From: Shewanella piezotolerans WP3
Lineage (GTDB): Bacteria; Pseudomonadota; Gammaproteobacteria; Enterobacterales; Shewanellaceae
DNA: 64,000 nucleotides
NCBI RefSeq assembly: GCF_000014885.1
Contig: NC_011566.1
Location: 2,771,501-2,835,500 of the forward strand
Direction: 5' to 3'
Positions 17,749 through 26,389 of this stretch are shown one piece after another. The number at the start of each line of letters is the position of its first letter. Position 1 is the stretch's first letter. Made by a program: the position numbers and the translations under genes. The notes under the pieces were generated by a model, which was not told the DNA's origin, did not search any database, and saw nothing but the letters and a program-made list of their open reading frames with translations.

Positions 17749-19071
17749 TTAAACAAAATAGATAGACCATGCAGAGTCAATTAGCGAAGGAGTCACTACA
17801 GATTCAAACTCCATAAAACTTATTTGGTCAGACATAATCCCTAACAAATCTCTCGGATAACAAGGTATTAGGGGCTTTTCATATCTCTTGTGATAGTCGA
17901 TCAACAAGTGTAGAAAAACTTCCTCTGTACAACTTAGGTTTAAATCTGCACAGACTTGAAACCATATTTTGCGATACAGCTGTTCGTCTAATGCATCAAA
18001 ATGAATTTTATAGCCTAAGCGCCTTAAAAAGGCTTCATCAACCAACTCCTTGGGATCAAGGTTAGTCGAAAAAAGAAGAATTAGTTCGAAAGGGATCTCA
18101 AAATGTTCACCAGACTGTAAACTCAAAAAGTCTCTGCGCTCTTCCATTGGAATGATCCAGCGGTTAAATAGTTGTTTAGCGCTGATTTTTTGTCGGCCTA
18201 AATCATCTAACAGCAATATTCCATTATTAGCTTTAAGCTGCAAAGGCGCCATATAGGTTCGACTATGACTATCAAATTGAACTTCTAACATTTCGGCAGT
18301 CAGCTCACCACCTGTGATCCGTAGAGGCCGCTTACACCTGATCCAGCGAGGATCATGCCCCTTACCTAAATCTAAACTTGCAGGAAAAGCTTCACTATCG
18401 ACACGGTGGTGTAATTCAGGGTCGTAAACTTGGATGACTTCATTACCGATAGCTAGTGCATAGGGAATGAGAACATCATCACCGATTGTTAGATTTAAAT
18501 GACGACACAAGTAACTTTTACCCGTTCCAGGAGGGCCATAAATTAAGACAGGACGACTTGAATTCATCGCAGGACCAATTTTAAACAATAGGTCTTTTGG
18601 TAGCACCAATGCGGATAACCCCTTTTGGAGCATTTCAAATGTAATTGGGTTGGCTCGGCTAGACTGTTTCTTACAGACTAGGCTATATTGCCCTAAAGGT
18701 ACTGGAGCAAGCCCAAGGTAACCATTGCGTGATAACGCTTGTTTTGCGTGGATCTCACCACCAAGACTAAGCGCATAACGCATTTGACCATCAGTGGTAG
18801 TCTGCCTATTTTCGACCCAAGCGAGGGTTTTAGCTGAATCTAACAAATCCTGAATAATACCGCCGGTCACTCCCAATCGCTTCACCATTTGCTCTTTTGT
18901 AAGTACTCCGCCATTTAAAAGGTGCTTCATTAACAAGTCTATGAGAAGAGATTCTGATAATCCGGTGTGGTCAATTGAAGTAGGCCTTGGAGCATATTGA
19001 TCCGAACTCACTGAAAGCGATGTAACAGATTGGGCTGTTGAAAGTTGTTTTAAGCCAGGATCTTGTTGCAT
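17749..19071 (-). CDS. AAA-family ATPase in the Tad locus
   Basis: A 440-residue AAA+ protein. It has a winged-helix-like N-terminal region (about residues 40-110: LLMKHLLNGGVLTKEQMVKRLGV). A linker carries the motif YLGLAPVPLGQY, which I associate with a family of AAA proteins seen near type IV/Flp pilus genes. The ATPase core has Walker A YGPPGTGKSYL (about 175-185), Walker B ILLLDDLGRQ and a sensor 1 motif LLFSTNLDPKEL. It sits between the prepilin peptidase and cpaB, with GAGG six bases before the ATG. Its job in pilus biogenesis is not known to me; a remodelling or regulatory role is inference. Confidence 0.75.
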   Translation of the reverse strand: MQQDPGLKQLSTAQSVTSLSVSSDQYAPRPTSIDHTGLSESLLIDLLMKHLLNGGVLTKEQMVKRLGVTGGIIQDLLDSAKTLAWVENRQTTTDGQMRYALSLGGEIHAKQALSRNGYLGLAPVPLGQYSLVCKKQSSRANPITFEMLQKGLSALVLPKDLLFKIGPAMNSSRPVLIYGPPGTGKSYLCRHLNLTIGDDVLIPYALAIGNEVIQVYDPELHHRVDSEAFPASLDLGKGHDPRWIRCKRPLRITGGELTAEMLEVQFDSHSRTYMAPLQLKANNGILLLDDLGRQKISAKQLFNRWIIPMEERRDFLSLQSGEHFEIPFELILLFSTNLDPKELVDEAFLRRLGYKIHFDALDEQLYRKIWFQVCADLNLSCTEEVFLHLLIDYHKRYEKPLIPCYPRDLLGIMSDQISFMEFESVVTPSLIDSAWSIYFV

Positions 19072-19080
19072 AAATGACCT

Positions 19081-19644
19081 CTAAAAGTAACTTTGGCTAA
19101 TTGAATTATACAATTGACTTATCTGCGGGTTTAATGAACACGCCCATAACCAACCCAACGCGAGTGCGGGGGCATAGGGAACTTTCTCGCCAGCAGCCTC
19201 CCCTTGCTCTGGTTTAAAATAGGTTCTTAAATAGAAGCAATCCCAGTAGCGTTTTGCAGTTTTCTTAATACCTGATAAACCAGTTTTCCAAGCAATTAAA
19301 AGAATGCTGGTTAGTGCTCCAGCTATAACCGCATATAAAATACTCCATGCGAGTAAAGTTGGCCCCATGATAGCGCCTATACCCATCATGAGCTTTATGT
19401 CGCCAGCACCTAAAATTCTTAAGATAAAAGTGGGAAAAAGAAGAATAAACGCTAAAGAAAAGCCAACAAACGAAACAAGCAATCCGCTTAGCTGAGCAAA
19501 GTAACTATTAACTGCAAACCCTAAAAATATAGCAAGCAAACAGAGCCAGTTCGGTATTCTCTCTTTAGATAAATCAGAACTAATTGCGAGAACAAAGAAC
19601 ACTCCGGCAATAACGACCTGAATAGAAAGTTGGAGTTCCGTCAT
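19081..19644 (-). CDS. tadV: Flp prepilin peptidase (TadV/CpaA)
   Basis: A 187-residue A24-family aspartic peptidase with about five to six membrane helices that cleaves the leader of Flp prepilin. The two catalytic aspartates fit SSDLSKERIPNWL (near residue 25) and the GxGD motif in LGAGDIKLMMGIG (near residue 80). It lacks the N-methylation domain, as usual for TadV. An in-frame GTG lies one codon earlier; the ATG at 19644 is preferred because AAGG is then at standard spacing. It is 10 bases before the AAA ATPase gene and follows flp. Confidence 0.92.
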   Translation of the reverse strand: MTELQLSIQVVIAGVFFVLAISSDLSKERIPNWLCLLAIFLGFAVNSYFAQLSGLLVSFVGFSLAFILLFPTFILRILGAGDIKLMMGIGAIMGPTLLAWSILYAVIAGALTSILLIAWKTGLSGIKKTAKRYWDCFYLRTYFKPEQGEAAGEKVPYAPALALGWLWACSLNPQISQLYNSISQSYF

Positions 19645-19721
19645 CACATACCTTTTATATTTTAGAAATTAAAGCCCACTGACAGCGTGGGCATTAAATA
19701 CTGTTCTTTATAAGAACAAGA

Positions 19722-19916
19722 TTAACTCGTACAATCGGTACTCGCGCCATTAACTGCTGATGCCAGGCAATTAATCTTACTTGTTGCATTGTCACCTAAT
19801 AGGTTAAAAGCGCCAATCATACCTCCAACGACTAAACCTCCAGCAATAGCATACTCCACCGCAGTTAGGCCGCTTTCATCTTCAATAAACTCAGTTAGTA
19901 ATGATTTAATATTCAT
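19722..19916 (-). CDS. flp: Flp-type pilin
   Basis: A 64-residue class IVb pilin, the main subunit of the Tad pilus. The leader is cleaved after Gly16 in DESG/LTAVEYAIAGG, leaving the conserved Glu5 and Tyr6 of the mature protein and one hydrophobic helix (VEYAIAGGLVVGGMIGAFNLL). The mature form is about 48 residues. Two cysteines near the C-terminus (Cys50, Cys62) could form a disulfide. TGGAGT precedes the ATG. It is the first gene of the minus-strand tad transcript and the only pilin gene visible. Confidence 0.95.
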   Translation of the reverse strand: MNIKSLLTEFIEDESGLTAVEYAIAGGLVVGGMIGAFNLLGDNATSKINCLASAVNGASTDCTS

Positions 19917-19980
19917 GTTGTACTCCAGATAAAAATTAAAGTGGTAATGGCACCATTCTAAAGGTATTTTTTGAGCACTT

Positions 19981-20009
19981 TATATACTCAACACCGTTAC
20001 GCCTTACAA
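19981..20009 (-). promoter_or_regulatory. Predicted sigma-70 promoter for the flp-tad operon
   Basis: Read on the minus strand, TTGTAA (plus 20004-20009) is followed after exactly 17 bases by TATATA (plus 19981-19986). The start site would fall near 19974, about 58 bases before the flp ATG. This is a sequence match only. Confidence 0.5.
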
Positions 20010-20472
20010 CAATGCTTACATATAAAGGTAGCAAAACTTTAGAAGAACCACTTTGTGGATTAATTAAGTGTACTAATATTCAAAACTGCTTTTTTACAAA
20101 ACCAGGAAAGGCTAAAAAACTAATCACACCAATGATGGTTATTTATGACGATAGTACTTGAAAAAGGAGTGAAAATACGGACAAACACCCTCAACGTCGT
20201 GCTAAATGCATCATCAACCCTTACCTACAACCAATAACTTTGTAAACGAATGTATGTAAGCCGTAAAACCACTTAAAAAATTAGACCACTATATTATTCT
20301 AGTATTAAATAACTGGAAATATATAGAAAGTTATTACTATGCAATTTATTTGAAAAATCTATAACTTAAGGTAAATATGAGAATGAGATGTGTTGCGGCC
20401 AAACAAACAATTAGAACAATTTATATCCAATTACAGAAGAAGGGGAGTTTAATATAATCAACCTACTTTTTG
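20010..20472. other. Intergenic region between flp and the HTH gene
   Basis: AT-rich, 463 bases. I see no supported gene. A 26-codon plus-strand frame at 20377-20457 has an AAGG in front but no recognisable product. No transposase catalytic-domain remnant or terminal inverted repeat was recognised downstream of the neighbouring IS630-like HTH gene. Confidence 0.4.
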
Positions 20473-20883
20473 TTAGTTATAGCCCATACGCTCTAATATT
20501 TTGTATATGTTTGAGATTTCATACTCAATCCCAAACCTGCTAATTATAAACCTTTGAATTTCTGGCCCCTTTAACTTCTCTCCACTTGTATTTTTATTGG
20601 TAGACTCTATAAATTTTGCCAGCTCATGCTTTTGTTCAACAGTAAGTGCAGAAGGACGCCCTGTATGCTTTTTCTCTTTTAGCCCATTTAGTCCATTAGA
20701 GAGATAGTTACTTATCCAACGGTTCACACTTGTGCGGCTTACTTTTAAGTAAGATGCGATTTGATATCTAGATTTTCCATCTTGAAAGTGCAGTACTGCA
20801 AGTAACTTTAATCTCATCCGAGCATTTTTCTCTTTTCGTATCAGTTGGTTTAAAACAACATTATCATTACAGTAGTTTTCCAT
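20473..20883 (-). CDS. IS630-like helix-turn-helix protein without catalytic domain
   Basis: A 136-residue protein made of two DNA-binding parts typical of the N-terminus of IS630-family transposases. One is a homeodomain-like HTH (about residues 15-65: RYQIASYLKVSRTSVNRWI). The other is a winged HTH (about residues 85-136: GPEIQRFIISRFGIEY to YKILERMGYN). It stops exactly where the DDE domain would begin. Its ATG overlaps the stop of the L,D-transpeptidase gene (TAATG on the minus strand), so the two are translationally coupled. That argues for a domesticated regulator rather than decay, but a truncated transposase remains possible. No terminal repeats were recognised. Confidence 0.65.
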   Translation of the reverse strand: MENYCNDNVVLNQLIRKEKNARMRLKLLAVLHFQDGKSRYQIASYLKVSRTSVNRWISNYLSNGLNGLKEKKHTGRPSALTVEQKHELAKFIESTNKNTSGEKLKGPEIQRFIISRFGIEYEISNIYKILERMGYN

Positions 20884-22268
20884 TATTCTGTAACCTCTCT
20901 ATTATAAACACTAGGCCTGACCTGCAGTACATTATCCTTATCAACCCAAACATTGTGGTTAGTTATGATTATAGGAATCGGATTTCTCAATTTAATATCC
21001 ACCGTATTAACGCCCTTCCTTGCCGATAAAAACCTAATGCTTTCTATCGAATTCTCTCTATCAATTAAATATTTAGCTAACAATTCAGGTTGAGACAAGC
21101 GTATACAACCATGACTTATCGCTCTATTTCGTTTTTTGAATGCTTGCTTATCTGGTGTATCATGCATGAAAATGAGTTCAGAATTTGGAATAGTAAAGCG
21201 ATATTTACCAAGAGCATTTCTAAAACCTGGCGATTGAACAAGTTGGTAAACTTTAAGTTCTTGTTTCAATCGACTTGCGTCCATCCCTTTTAAACTTTTA
21301 ACTTCATTGGTGTTACCCTTTTTAACCAATACAAACTTTTGATTCTCTAGTGATTTAGGACTTTTTTTTAATTCAGCAAGGAGTTCGTTGTAAACAATCG
21401 ACCTTGGAGGCGTCCAGGTGGGATTAATGGTTATTTTACTAACGTATGTATGCAGTAATGGCGTTTTATTTTTTATACTTCCAACGATCACAGGGAACTC
21501 AAGTGTTGATGACTCATCACCTTTAATACGTAACTTAAACTCGGGGATGTTAACTTCGATATACGAGCTATTTTGGTAATTAACCTTAGAAAGCTTATCT
21601 TTAAGTGATAACTGCAACTTCGACACGATAAAAGCAGGTTCCGTGTTTAATAACGTTATCGTTTCTTTATTCAACTCACCACTTTGTATTAATCCATGCC
21701 TTTTTTGGAAGCGTTTTAGTGAACGAGTAATGCTAGGATCAAAAATTGCCTCTCGATAAGCTGAAATATCTTTAAATTCTAAGTCATCGAGTTTAACAAG
21801 CACCCATCTAAGCTTGGCTATATCAGTCGCTCTCTGACCTAAACTGAATACGCTAGCTTCTAACTGTGGCCACTGGTAGTTAGAAAGTTGTTCGTACTGC
21901 CTAATTTTATCTCTTAAGGCTTTTATTTGCTTATTTGACTCGGCAAATGTTAGTAACTCGTCGAACCTTTTATTATCAAACAAATACAATTTTCTAAGTG
22001 ACTCTGTGCCTGTCTCTATGCTAAATATGCTCTCAATCACTTTTATTTTAAGCGATGACTCCTCTGCATCGCTTGTAACACGGTTCAGGCCAAGATCTTC
22101 AGCCAAGTTGTATACCCGATTATTCGCTAACTCAACGCCAGAAACTCCAGAGGAAATACAAACAGGAGAGTAAGATATACCTAAAACCAATATACAGAAG
22201 AATAGCTTCAAATCTAGCACCTCAAGGCGACTGGTTAGAATCTTTCCTCTAACCACAAACAGCTTCAT
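20883..22268 (-). CDS. L,D-transpeptidase, YcbB-like
   Basis: A 461-residue YkuD-domain enzyme, predicted to make 3-3 cross-links in peptidoglycan or to attach proteins to it. There is an N-terminal hydrophobic export segment (about residues 20-38: LKLFFCILVLGISYSPVCIS). A peptidoglycan-binding repeat follows (about 165-200: FDPSITRSLKRFQKRHGLIQSG). The catalytic motif is HDTP...ISHGCIRLSQP, with the active Cys near residue 388. It is shorter than E. coli YcbB (about 615 residues), with a reduced N-terminal domain. AAAGG precedes the ATG. It is upstream of, and coupled to, the HTH gene, and divergent from the membrane-polymer genes at 22508. Confidence 0.88.
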   Translation of the reverse strand: MKLFVVRGKILTSRLEVLDLKLFFCILVLGISYSPVCISSGVSGVELANNRVYNLAEDLGLNRVTSDAEESSLKIKVIESIFSIETGTESLRKLYLFDNKRFDELLTFAESNKQIKALRDKIRQYEQLSNYQWPQLEASVFSLGQRATDIAKLRWVLVKLDDLEFKDISAYREAIFDPSITRSLKRFQKRHGLIQSGELNKETITLLNTEPAFIVSKLQLSLKDKLSKVNYQNSSYIEVNIPEFKLRIKGDESSTLEFPVIVGSIKNKTPLLHTYVSKITINPTWTPPRSIVYNELLAELKKSPKSLENQKFVLVKKGNTNEVKSLKGMDASRLKQELKVYQLVQSPGFRNALGKYRFTIPNSELIFMHDTPDKQAFKKRNRAISHGCIRLSQPELLAKYLIDRENSIESIRFLSARKGVNTVDIKLRNPIPIIITNHNVWVDKDNVLQVRPSVYNREVTE

Positions 22269-22507
22269 CCTTGAACCTTTGCAACGAAATAATCGAGTCT
22301 AACTTACGTATGATTCGATTCTACTATTCAATATTTCTAGTATATATCTGTAAAAAACACAAAATTCATCGCATATTTTCTGGCACATTTTTAACATTGG
22401 GCAGGCATTTCATAGAAAATATGTCATTTTCTGATATTTAATCAATATTTATTCAGTTACTTTTAGAACACCATCTATACTTAAAGGTAATACCATACAT
22501 AATTATC

Positions 22508-22816
22508 ATGAAAATTATGAACTTAGATAATATAGATAACTATAAATATAAATTTACATCCGCAAGGTTTATAAAAACAACGGTGCTAATGTTACTCATC
22601 ATTAGTGTTGTAGGTATACACGTTTCAGCAGTATTAAACACCTTCAAAGAAGTAAAAGCAGTTAAGACAGATAACCCTTCAGGTTCAACTCTCGCTGAGC
22701 GATACTTAATTCTTGGCGATTGGCCCGCAAATCGACAACATACTCTCCATGATTTTAGCTCAAATTATCAAATCACAAAAAGTGCTAAAAGTGCTGAAAA
22801 TGAGGAGGTCCAATAA
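22508..22816 (+). CDS. Small single-helix membrane protein
   Basis: A 102-residue protein of unknown family. Residues 23-46 (IKTTVLMLLIISVVGIHVSAVL) form one membrane helix, with a basic N-terminal segment that favours the N-in orientation. The remaining 55 residues would face the periplasm (TLAERYLILGDWPANRQHTLHD). Its stop overlaps the ATG of the next gene (TAATG), so the two are co-translated, which suggests a partner subunit of the large membrane enzyme. I do not recognise the family. Confidence 0.7.
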   Translation: MKIMNLDNIDNYKYKFTSARFIKTTVLMLLIISVVGIHVSAVLNTFKEVKAVKTDNPSGSTLAERYLILGDWPANRQHTLHDFSSNYQITKSAKSAENEEVQ

Positions 22817-24858
22817 TGAGCGAAGTCTCTAACCACTCATTCCTCAGAATTGCGATCCGTACAGTAGCAATTTTGTCCCTATTTACCATAGCTCTCATCA
22901 ATTATCGAAGCAGCGTTCTTCCCTACTCGGCTTTCTCAGTTGCTAATGCCATGACGCTTATAGATATTGAGCATTTTAAAAGTATTGGATTGATAAAAGA
23001 TATTGTTTATTTTTTTACCGTTGTAATGGTCATTCATATATTTTGGTCCTTATTGATAACAGTTACGTTCTATTCAATACGAGCTAAAGGTAGTTTTGAG
23101 TTACAGAATGAACTCCTATGGTTATTGCTCGTTTTATGTCACATAACATTTGTAGTAGGGTTAAACTCATACTTATACCCGACATCTATCAGCGCTTATT
23201 TCAGAGGCTATGTATACTCTGAACCAGCATTCCTAATAGTACTTGGTATTATTTTGTTCATATTATTCTCAATTGGCTTAACTCGAATAAAGCATACATT
23301 CTCAATTTCAAAATTAGTCTTAATTTTATCTCTATTTATAACGTATCCATTTATAACGGCTCTAAAACCTCAGATTACAGTAGACAAGCCCAATATAATA
23401 ATTGTAGGCGTTGACGGCCTCAGACCTGATCACCTTGCCTACGAGGGGGCACCAATACGTTACGCCCCCTTTATAAATTCACTGCTGTCGAAATCTGAAA
23501 TTTATAACAGCAGTTATAGCCCTCAGGGCAGAACTTATGTTGCATGGATGAGTATTCTTACGGGTCAATATCCAAAAACTAATGGAGCAAGGTTCAACTT
23601 AGCCCCACCAGAGCTCATCAATAAGCGATTACCACTACTTAATGCCCTTCATAGTAATGGTTACCACTCTTCATATGCTATGGATGAGAGACGCTTTAAC
23701 CAAATTGATGAATCTTACGGATTCAAAAGCACTGCAGGCCCTAAAATTGGTGCCGCCGACGCATTTATATCAAGTTTCGCAGATTTGCCTTACATTAACA
23801 TACTATTAAACCACCCCTATTCCGGATACGCTTTTCCTTATCTACATAATAATCGTGCTTATGGGAAGGCTTATCAGCCCAATCTTTTTAATAAAGAAGT
23901 TATAAAGACCTTGAGCACAGACACCCCAAATCTATTAGCAGTTCATTTCTGTCAGTTACACTGGCCCTATACTTCGGTTAACTTTATAGAAAACCAAGCC
24001 AATGAGTGGAGAGGGAATTATAGCCATTATATGTATAAAGCTATGCTCAGAAAAGTAGACAGCCAACTTGCACACTTTTTTTCAGAGTTAGCACGTTTAA
24101 AATATTTGAATAACGCTATTGTTTATTTCATTTCAGACCATGGCGAGGGCTTTAAATTAAACGCAAGCATTGATACTGAGCAATCAGAAGGTATCCCCGC
24201 ATTACAATCGTGGGGGCATGGAACCAATGTATTAGATCAAACTCAATCAAAGGTACTGCTTGCAAAAATGAAATTTGAAGATGGCAGAGTTATTGGGAAT
24301 GCAAATATAATTGAAGGACTTTTTTCACTTATAGACATATTACCCTCAATTAATAAAGAGCTAAATCTTAATCTTGCAGAGCCACTAGATGGAATTCCTC
24401 TACCTGTAAAAACAAAGAGTAAGCACTCTGACAGATACCTATTTGTTGAATCTTCATTGCCCTTAAAGGCTATAAATGCGAGTTTTATCGATGAAAAGAA
24501 AGTTGTGTCAGAAGTTGGCTCTAGTTATGTAGTGCTACCGTCGGGAAAGGCTATCATGAAACCAGAAGACTACATAACATTGCTCTCCCGAAAACAACGT
24601 TCGGTATATCAAGGAAAACATCAACTTGCATTGCTGCCAGAGTCAGACAGTTTAGTGTTACTCGATTTTGCTAACAAAGATGCTAGGGTCATAATAGAAG
24701 AAGAAAATGATTTAAGAGTCAACAAACTACTGATTAGACTATGTCAGTTTTACAAAGACGATTTTGGTTTTGATAAATCAAATCGCTGTGCGGGCTTAAA
24801 GACTGCCAGCCATGAAAATGGCAAGGGGCTCAATCGAACAGTTAATAATGCCAATTAG
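22816..24858 (+). CDS. LTA-synthase/sulfatase-like membrane phosphotransferase
   Basis: A 680-residue protein with about five membrane helices in the first 185 residues, then a periplasmic alkaline-phosphatase-superfamily domain. Visible metal-site motifs are NIIIVGVDGLRPDHL (from about residue 191), GRTYVAWMSILTGQYP with a likely Thr nucleophile, and YFISDHGEGF with the distal metal ligands, followed by SWGHGTN. This layout matches lipoteichoic-acid synthase and phosphoethanolamine transferases rather than soluble sulfatases. The substrate is unknown. A ribosome site GAGG lies at the end of the preceding gene. With the ligase-like gene downstream it points to modification of a surface glycan or glycolipid. 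Confidence 0.75.
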   Translation: MSEVSNHSFLRIAIRTVAILSLFTIALINYRSSVLPYSAFSVANAMTLIDIEHFKSIGLIKDIVYFFTVVMVIHIFWSLLITVTFYSIRAKGSFELQNELLWLLLVLCHITFVVGLNSYLYPTSISAYFRGYVYSEPAFLIVLGIILFILFSIGLTRIKHTFSISKLVLILSLFITYPFITALKPQITVDKPNIIIVGVDGLRPDHLAYEGAPIRYAPFINSLLSKSEIYNSSYSPQGRTYVAWMSILTGQYPKTNGARFNLAPPELINKRLPLLNALHSNGYHSSYAMDERRFNQIDESYGFKSTAGPKIGAADAFISSFADLPYINILLNHPYSGYAFPYLHNNRAYGKAYQPNLFNKEVIKTLSTDTPNLLAVHFCQLHWPYTSVNFIENQANEWRGNYSHYMYKAMLRKVDSQLAHFFSELARLKYLNNAIVYFISDHGEGFKLNASIDTEQSEGIPALQSWGHGTNVLDQTQSKVLLAKMKFEDGRVIGNANIIEGLFSLIDILPSINKELNLNLAEPLDGIPLPVKTKSKHSDRYLFVESSLPLKAINASFIDEKKVVSEVGSSYVVLPSGKAIMKPEDYITLLSRKQRSVYQGKHQLALLPESDSLVLLDFANKDARVIIEEENDLRVNKLLIRLCQFYKDDFGFDKSNRCAGLKTASHENGKGLNRTVNNAN

Positions 24859-24992
24859 CAAAATTTTTACGCAGCATTTGAAAAATTAGATTATACCAAG
24901 TTATCTACAATAAATATTGTTCCTTCATATCTCCTATAAAAGCGACTATGAAGTAAAACCTTAAGCATTGCATTGAAAAATATTAGGCGGCT

Positions 24993-25109
24993 ATGGATAA
25001 ACCACAACAGAATAACTTAGTAAAAGTAAACTTAAGTGAGGTATTTACAACCACACTAAAAGTAATGCTGTTTGCTGTAACGCTCGTGGCGGTAGCGCGC
25101 ACTTCTTAG
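24993..25109 (+). CDS. 38-residue membrane peptide, coupled to the ligase-like gene
   Basis: A short frame, MDKPQQNNLVKVNLSEVF onward, with a hydrophobic helix (about residues 19-35: FTTTLKVMLFAVTLVAV) and the C-terminus ARTS. It has an AGGCGG site in front of the ATG. Its stop codon TAG shares its G with the GTG start of the next gene, the same one-base coupling used elsewhere in this region, which supports it being real. No homologue was recognised. It may assist the ligase-like protein or serve mainly to couple translation. Confidence 0.6.
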   Translation: MDKPQQNNLVKVNLSEVFTTTLKVMLFAVTLVAVARTS

Positions 25110-26308
25110 TGGAGTTTTCTGTGGCTAAAATAGAACTAGTGTTTATTTCACTATATTTATTCAATAAGGTTATAAAAACAATAGATTTTAAACAAAGAAA
25201 ATCACTATCAACACTAGACAAATATCTACTAATTATACTTATAATTTCGATATCGATATCTACTATTACTAATAATTATCTAGCACCTGAACAAGTTAAG
25301 CTAACAGTAGTGTCATTTAGCATTATCTTTTCTTTGTTACACATAGTTTTTCTATTCTGCTTAATTGGCGTATGTACTTCTTTGAGAATAAAATTAACTG
25401 ATTACAGTCAAATACTGTCTTATACGATCTCATTTTTATGTTTGCTTTTTATTTTTATGCAAACAACAGAGTATCCGTCTCGCCTTTATGAAGGCCATGC
25501 TAACCAAGGAGTACCTTTTTTTTCCAATGCACGGTACTTGGGATATTTAGTTACCGCATCTTCATCAATGCTTGTCATAGACGTCCTTCGAACAGATATG
25601 ACTCTTAGGAAGTACCTTTTCGTTTGTCTTCTTTTTATCACGAATCTAGGCATGTTAGTTTGGCTTGGAGGGCGTGGGTCATTAGTCGCTTTTACTACTA
25701 CAGTACTATTATACCTCGCTTACTTAACGCTTTTAGGACAGTTACAACTTCAGCGGTTATGCTTATTGCTAGCTCTAGTGATAACTTCATTTTACCTTGC
25801 ATATATCTGTTCTGTTTTTTATTGGAATGGCCCATATAGTTTTTTGCGTTCAATGTTAACAGATTCGCAGGAAACACCTTTTAGCATCAATAAACTCACT
25901 TCAAATCGTATTGCCATTTGGACTCAAGCTATTGAAGCAATTGCAGAAAATCCCTGGTTCGGTTTTGGTGCTGAAGGATATCGTTTTCATCCACTGCATA
26001 TATTTGGACTCCAGCCGCATAATGTATTCCTACAATTATTAGTTAGCTATGGCACATTGGGTACGAGCATCTTCATATACTTTTATGTTAAGGCAGTATC
26101 AATAGCAATAAAGCAAGTATTACAGCAGGCTAATCAATTCATGCTTGATAGCCGCACAGCCTTGATAGTCATTGTAAGCCTGTCGATACATGGACTAGTC
26201 GACGGTACGTTTTACCATTCCCAGCCACTATTTTTATTAATCCTTTCATTTGCGACAGTTTTAACTGTAAATATTAGAAACGCCAAATTAAACAACAGCT
26301 CTCAATAG
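25109..26308 (+). CDS. O-antigen ligase/polymerase-like membrane protein
   Basis: A 399-residue polytopic protein with about ten to twelve helices and the Wzy_C-type region. It has a large loop followed by RIAIWTQAIEAIAENPWFGFGAEGYRF and PHNVFLQLLVSYG, the pattern of O-antigen ligases, Wzy polymerases and PglL/PilO-type O-oligosaccharyltransferases. The start is GTG, overlapping the preceding stop. A lipid-A-core ligase, polymerase or pilin glycosyltransferase role cannot be told apart from sequence. It lies 6 kb from the flp pilin, so pilin modification is possible but unproven. It is the last gene of the group. Confidence 0.78.
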   Translation: MEFSVAKIELVFISLYLFNKVIKTIDFKQRKSLSTLDKYLLIILIISISISTITNNYLAPEQVKLTVVSFSIIFSLLHIVFLFCLIGVCTSLRIKLTDYSQILSYTISFLCLLFIFMQTTEYPSRLYEGHANQGVPFFSNARYLGYLVTASSSMLVIDVLRTDMTLRKYLFVCLLFITNLGMLVWLGGRGSLVAFTTTVLLYLAYLTLLGQLQLQRLCLLLALVITSFYLAYICSVFYWNGPYSFLRSMLTDSQETPFSINKLTSNRIAIWTQAIEAIAENPWFGFGAEGYRFHPLHIFGLQPHNVFLQLLVSYGTLGTSIFIYFYVKAVSIAIKQVLQQANQFMLDSRTALIVIVSLSIHGLVDGTFYHSQPLFLLILSFATVLTVNIRNAKLNNSSQ

Positions 26309-26389
26309 AGAGAGTAATTAGCGTTTAGAAGTATGCTCTATAGGGCTATAATCTTTGTTAATAGACATAACTGGCGGACATCAATAGCG

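Noticed and set aside
20377..20457. 26-codon frame on the plus strand with AAGG in front
   Set aside because: Short, no recognisable helix or motif, no overlap with another gene and no terminator close by. Not supported enough to list as a gene.
21430..21450. ACGTATGTATGCA within the L,D-transpeptidase gene
   Set aside because: Intragenic, not symmetric in the operator register and explained by coding sequence.
22303..22314. TACGTATG core upstream of the L,D-transpeptidase, similar to the LacI-type operators
   Set aside because: Only the central eight bases match; the outer bases lack the TGMA/TGYA symmetry of the four starch-cluster sites.
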